A program made the translations under genes and the position numbers. The notes under the pieces were generated by a model. It worked only from the letters and a program-made list of their open reading frames with translations, made no database searches and was not told the origin of the DNA. A stretch of DNA of 64,000 nucleotides from Maylandia zebra (taxonomy: Eukaryota; Chordata; Actinopteri; Cichliformes; Cichlidae). This document shows, one piece after another, positions 58,878-64,000 of the stretch. The stretch covers positions 34,778,533 through 34,842,532 of the forward strand of contig NC_135170.1 in NCBI RefSeq assembly GCF_041146795.1, given 5' to 3'. The stretch's first letter is position 1. Each line of letters opens with the position of its first letter.

Positions 58878-59886
58878 TATTTCCACCCAACAGCATCACT
58901 TTCATTGAAGAGACATGCCATACCACACACTTTTACAAGTTTTATAAGCTTGTATGATCTAAGTCTTACCAGGTTTTATTTAAAATTTAAAACACACTCT
59001 TTATTGGAAAGGTAACAACCTCTGCTTTCTAAAAATATTCCTAAATGTCACGGACAAAAATAAAACCCATTTATTCTGCTGATGAGCTGCTGGGTCATAA
59101 GAAACTATATCTGCTAATTAGCTTCACACAGAGAACAGATGAGGCGTGTTTTGTAGTTTTAATCTGATTTTTTATGTAAATAAGAATAATCTGATTGTGT
59201 TTGGAGTGTTAGACTGATACTGGTGTCAGACACAGCGTACACAGCAGTTTGCTTCAAACAGCATTACATAATGTGATGTGAAGCCTGTGTGGATATTCAA
59301 ATTCCAAATGTCCAGTGGAGAAGGGCCGACCATAATAGGATAAGAAGAGTCCTGCTGACTGTTGACTTGAGCTAATTTGGTTAAAGTTTTCAAAGCGCAC
59401 AGAAGCCCATCGCCTACAAACACTCTTTAACCTCTCAAACCCAGATTGTGAGAGTAAGTCACTCTTAAGTGACTCTAAAGTGATCCTCCACTCAAAATCC
59501 AAGTATCCGAGTATCAATAATGCCCTTCAGCGCTGGCTATAATAAGAACGTCACTAGTACCTCTCCTAATGATCATTTCTTTTATGGCATTGTTGAAACT
59601 TTAATATTGGATGCTGTGGAGATCCTAATGTGACCCAATCTTACCATAACCTTTGACAGAAGTTCGGTAAGGGCTTTATTGCTTTATTACTTCTTCTTAT
59701 GTCCTATTATTGGATTGTCAGTCATCTGTGAAGTACTTTGAAGTTCACCAACCTGCTTGAAAGGTGCTTACAAGTATGATTCATTATTTATCAAAGAGAC
59801 CATTATGAACATCAACAGGCTCTGTATAATAGCTCACACAGAGTTTATATTAGATATGTGAGGTTTCAAAAACACTTCTCCTCTTA
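58878..59886. other. non-coding, degenerate repeats only
   Basis: No exon or intact gene recognised. Around 59640-59780 there are words such as TCTGTGAAGTACTTTGAAG and CTTGAAAGGTGCTTACAAGT that resemble the decayed 3' tail of a non-LTR element. Confidence 0.5.
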
Positions 59887-60587
59887 GGCTACGTTCACAC
59901 TGCAGGTGAAAGCGCATCAAATCCGATTTTTTTGACCCTATGCGACCCATATCCGATCATGGTATGACAGTGTGAACGGCACAAATCCGATATTTTCAAA
60001 TCCGATCTGGTTCACTTTCATATGTGGCACTGAATCCGATACATATCCGATGTTTCAGAAAGCGACTGCTGTTTGATGGTCAAGTCGCATTAAATCCGTC
60101 TTTTACGTCACTGACACAAGACAGACGCTAATTATCAGCACCGGAGAAGACATCGTGAACGCTTTCTGGCCATCCAGTGAAACTATTAGGAAGACAACGT
60201 GAACATTTTATTTGTACTGTATAATCTGCAGATTCTGACAGAAATCTACAACTATCCTTTGAAGCAGCGCTCCTCTAAAACAGCAATAAGGATCATTATT
60301 AGGTTATTTACATTATTATGTAGATAACAAAATAACTTAAAGCAAAAATTGGGAAACGTAAAGTCCGAAGTCTTTATATTAAGGGCCATCAGTCAAACAA
60401 TACTGTTTGCTCTGGGTCTAAACAGAGCGTGTCGTGTGTGACGTCTTCTTTTGCGCATGCGGCCGCTTTGAGCGTTCACACTAGAGCGCGTTTGCATTTT
60501 ATCTGTAGTGTGAACGAGCAGACAAAAAAATCGGATTTGATCAAAAAATCGGAATTGAGCATTAAGACCTGCAGAGTGAACGTAGCC
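59887..60587. mobile_element. 701-bp MITE with TTA duplication
   Basis: The left end GGCTACGTTCACACTGCAGG and right end CCTGCAGAGTGAACGTAGCC are near-perfect 20-bp inverted repeats. TTA flanks both sides (59884-59886 and 60588-60590), the 3-bp TWA-type duplication of PIF/Harbinger elements. Internally, ATCCGAT-type words recur in both orientations. No coding capacity. Confidence 0.85.
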
Positions 60588-60933
60588 TTATAGTGTGCTG
60601 TAAATTGAGAGAACCAATCCCATTTGGATTATGAGTGATAATGCCGTGACCATCCAATCAGACCTACTTTGGGCTGCGACTCTGTGAACGGTCCGACATC
60701 TTCCTCCTTGAGATTTGGACAGCCTTAATTTGGAACACCTGCCAGTTTGTCCCGTTCAGCCGCGGCCTGTCTGAGAGCGCAGTTACGTCGGTAATTGCAC
60801 TCAGATCTGTCTCCTGTCATCATCGTGGTCTGAAAACACTGTGATACTCACCTGGAGGTTCAAAATAGAACTTCTCCAAACCCGTGCTTGATGTCATAGT
60901 GGCTATGTCCATCCTTTATGTACAGTCTATAAC
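60588..60933. other. non-coding spacer
   Basis: No gene recognised. The end (GTGGCTATGTCCATCCTTTA, TGTACAGTCTATAAC) is a piece of a dispersed teleost repeat also glimpsed in reverse near 52440. Confidence 0.5.
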
Positions 60934-61155
60934 ATGGGTGGAGGAACTCTTGGGCTTGAGGGCCGGTGTTCTGCAGGTTTTAGATGTGTCCTTGATCCAA
61001 CACAGCTAGTTGAAATGGCTAAATGACCTCGTCAACATGTCCTGAGGTTCTCCAGAGGCCTGCTAATGAACTAATCATTTGATTCAGGTGTGTTGACCCA
61101 GGGTGAGATCTAAAACCAGCAGGACACCGGCCCAGGACAGTTCCCCACCCCTGGT
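60934..61155. mobile_element. palindromic MITE (AGGGCCGGTGT type)
   Basis: The two halves mirror each other: AGGGCCGGTGTTCTGCAGGT with TTTAGAT on the left and ATCTAAAACCAGCAGGACAC with CGGCCC on the right. The centre includes ACACAGCTAGTTGAAATGGC and GATTCAGGTGTGTTGACCC. This arrangement matches a very common teleost non-autonomous element as I recall it. Non-coding. Confidence 0.75.
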
Positions 61156-62714
61156 CTATAAGACTACCTTTTTGAAGCCTTTGTCATCGTCATCTTGGTA
61201 TTTGAATAAAAGCTTAGAGCTGTCGAGTTATCAGCTCATGCTAGAAGTGGTTATCTCGGTGGATCTCTGTCTCCTGACAAAGCATGAAACAGTCGCGTAA
61301 AAGTAATGTGTGCATAAACTGACATGTTTTACTTTGGTTTTTAACCTTCAGTACGCCACGAGTCTGCAGCACGTCTGTTTTCAAACCACCTCAGAGCTTT
61401 AAAAAACAAGGCAGCTGCTGCTGTAGGAGTTTGTAGCTGAATGATTAGAATATGTTAAAGGTTTAAGTATTTATACACGTTTATGCGTTTTGATTAGGTT
61501 ATTTTTATTTAGCTTGTTATTTAGTCTTATTTTTCTTTTGGTTGTTTAGTTGTTTTTGAGAAGGTAGAAAGGTACAGGACCAGCATGCACTAAAGAATCC
61601 ATTTTTTTAGCAGTGCAAAGGATGAAATAAACCATAAATTCCCCTGATTTTATTTGAGTTCTTTTTCCTGCATACATTATTTGCTCATCATGCATCAGTG
61701 TCCTTTTAAATGGTGGTTTTTCAGTTTGAATGTGAGCAATAGCCACTATAGTTGCAGTTGAACAGTGTTGGTGCCAAACATTGAATGAAAATTAAATAAA
61801 TCTGTGAACGAGAATCATAAACTGTGAAAGTAAGTGCATCTGTGTGGGACTTGCACTTATCTTTTCTTGTTTTTCTTTCCTACAGCTCAAATAATTGTTT
61901 TTTCAGAGATTCTTCTTTAAAGTTTAATACTTGGAAACTTGATTTAGGCAATGGTTTCAAATGTGATCTTTAACTTGAAAAGATTTCAGCAGCTGACGAT
62001 TTAAAGATGATTTTAGAGGTGGTTGCAGTGACGACAATTCACCATAAGATGTCAGTAAAAGTTCATTTGTGGGGAATCTCCTGAGATGAAGCTGTTTATT
62101 TTCCGCACTGCAATCCCTCCGATGGTTATTTGTTTGCTCAGACTACTTTCACCCAAATAATTTATCACGGCACCCTGCAGCTCCGAGGCTGCCCGGTGGG
62201 TGATATCTCGGCTCAGCAGTCTCTCCTCTCTCAGGGCTGGAAAACAGATCGCTGTAATATCTGCCCGCCAGCTGTTGCCCGCTCTGTTTGCTGCATGCGC
62301 TTCATCACCGCTCTTATGAGACGCAGCTCTCTGAGGGAGTATTACGGTCAGTGGAAACTGATGTTCCTGATATTTACCTGACATTTCACACAGAGCCAGG
62401 AGACTCTGGGAGCTGATCTGCTGAAGCCCGGTGTGGGAAACATGTTGCTGAAAATCCAACTTCTTCTCTGTCAGGAGAAACTTCTTTAAAAATACATGAA
62501 GCTTTCATAAATTCTTAAATGCTGTAAACAGGATCTGTGGGCGAATCAAATGTTAAACCTTCTTTGTAAATATTTTCTGATGATCTGAATCAATGATGTT
62601 TTATTCCCTGATGTCATTTCCTTTCTTTAAACATATTTCCCATAAATACTTAATACTACTATAATAAACCCCATTAAATGATGCAAATAAACATTTGTTA
62701 CTCCATCTCAGTCC
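61156..62714. other. non-coding stretch
   Basis: AT-rich sequence with short unrelated reading frames, the longest 135 codons on the minus strand at 62052-62459. It resembles no protein I know and has no matching splice context. Nothing else recognised. Confidence 0.5.
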
Positions 62715-63290
62715 TTTATCCATCCATCCACTTTCTCTTATTTTCTCTTATCCTGACCTGGTCACCTGAGCAAGAATTCCCAGACCTCCCTTTTCTCAGC
62801 CACCTTCTCCAGCTTATCCAAGGGAACACCGAAGCGTTCCCAGGCCAGCTGAGAGTTGTAATCTCTTTAGCATGTCCTGGGTGTGCCTCGGGGCCTCCTC
62901 CCTGTGGGACATGCCCAAAACGCATCATTTTCAGATGCCCGAAACACCTCAACTGGCTCCTTTTGAGGTGGAGGAATAGCAGCTCTATTTCCACTGCTCA
63001 TGCTCTTGTTTTTTCGGTGTCTACCCAGAGCTTGTGACCATGGGTGAGGGCAGGGACGTAGATCGACCGATAATTTGACAGCTTAGCTTTTATGCTCAGC
63101 TCTCTCTCCTCTCCAGTACCCTGGCGTAGAGAGGAGCCTGAGGAATGTAACCCCCTCCTGTAGTGGGATGGGAACACTACCCCAGTCTGCCAATCCAGAG
63201 GCACCGCCCCAGATCTCCGTGTTGTAGAGGCGCGTCAACCAGGACGGCCCTACAACAACCAGAACCTTTAGGAACTCAGGGCGAACCCAC
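62715..63290 (-). mobile_element. L2/Maui-type LINE 3' region
   Basis: After an (ATCC)n start at 62720, the reversed sequence contains CACCGAAGCGTTCCCAGGCC, CATGTCCTGGGTGTGCCTCG, GGGGCCTCCTCCCTGTGGGA and CTTGTGACCATGGGTGAGGG in LINE order. The minus strand encodes RSQLRCFGHLKMMRFGHVPQ, the decayed C-terminal motif of ORF2. This is the longest LINE copy in the window, about 0.57 kb, and is dead. Confidence 0.85.
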
Positions 63291-64000
63291 CCTCTGTGAT
63301 GTCACCCATCACTGAGGTAGTTCAACAACTTTCTGACTATCTCACCTTTTATATGAGTCTGGTGTTCCTACTGAAGATTACAGTTGTTAAAACTGCTAAA
63401 AGAAAGTATTATATATTCTTACTGTTATATTGTGGTCTGTTTTTATTGGCAGATAAATTCTTGTGATGAAAAAACCATTGCATGTAAAGTTTACATACAT
63501 TCATCCTGGTGATGTAGTAGCTCATCTAGCTCGTGAGCCATCACCCTGTCCTCCTTTAGTCGGTCACTGTGTGCGGCTTTAAGCAAAGTCTACCTGATCG
63601 ACACGGCAGGAGAGGCAGGGATTCAGAAACAGCAAAATTACAAGCTGTTAAACCAAAACAAAGCTGAAAGATGCTAAAAATCTTCATCAAGTTCTTTGGC
63701 TTATGTCTTCACTGAGCCCTCTCACTTGACATTTAGTCATTTGAGCCACTGCAAATATGAAATTATTGATCTATGCATCTTAAAATGTGACATATTTGCA
63801 TATTTGGGAAGAAGAAAAAGAACTTTGAGTTCTCCTCAGACCTCCTCCACTGTCGGTGATGCATGCTGTGCTCATGCAGCCTCCAAATGGTGACATAAAC
63901 CTCTTGTTTGGCACTAAGTGAGGTACAGCACAGTGTCAGTCCTTGGAGGATATCGTACATTAGATGCATATTTCTGTGCTGCCCCTGGGCCTAATGGGGC
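63291..64000. other. non-coding end of window
   Basis: No gene or clear repeat recognised. A 65-codon + strand frame at 63696-63893 shows no family resemblance. Confidence 0.5.

Noticed and set aside
62052-62459. 135-codon minus-strand frame near the window end
   Set aside because: No known motif, no splice signals in context, and no supporting neighbour.

Overview
This is a stretch of animal nuclear genome, almost certainly from a ray-finned (teleost) fish. Genes are split by GT-AG introns, microsatellites are long, and the interspersed repeats are typical of teleosts: Tc1-like, hAT-like and L2/CR1-type elements, and a CACTG-ended DNA transposon. The host gene order mpv17l - nde1 (+ strand) - myh11 (- strand, tail to tail with nde1) matches the block containing MPV17L, NDE1 and MYH11 on human 16p13.11. 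No bacterial, viral, CRISPR or tRNA/rRNA features were seen.

Layout. 1-787: the last two coding exons of mpv17l; upstream exons lie outside the window. 788-8200: intergenic, with a broken Tc1-like element, LINE scraps and a GT microsatellite. 8200-18145: nde1, with one likely non-coding exon and eight coding exons (357 aa). 18146-23564: the 3' untranslated and intergenic zone between the convergent genes, with two non-autonomous DNA elements and facing poly(A) signals near 21.5 kb. 23565-49458: myh11, smooth-muscle-type myosin II heavy chain. I traced 43 coding exons, including two loop-1 microexons, with consistent reading phase throughout (1999 aa without the microexons). A probable 5' UTR exon lies near 51.9 kb. 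53919-54383: a compact intronless gene for a HOATZ-like ciliary protein with a matching RFX X-box upstream. 55094-58877: a 3.8-kb DNA transposon carrying a spliced, internally deleted C2H2-type gene. 58878-64000: repeats only, with no host gene recognised.

How the genes work. NDE1 is a LIS1/dynein cofactor for mitosis and neuronal migration. MYH11 is the contractile motor of smooth muscle. MPV17L is a small four-helix membrane protein of peroxisomes or mitochondria. HOATZ is needed for motile cilia and flagella. They are neighbours through conserved synteny, not one pathway. Nothing in the window amounts to a clearly new biological system. The points most worth following are the loop-1 microexon pair with tandem acceptors, the intronless hoatz with its X-box, the spliced transposon gene, the LINE split by a MITE, and several precise hairpins and target-site duplications. 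All exon boundaries were read by eye; base counts may be off by one in places.
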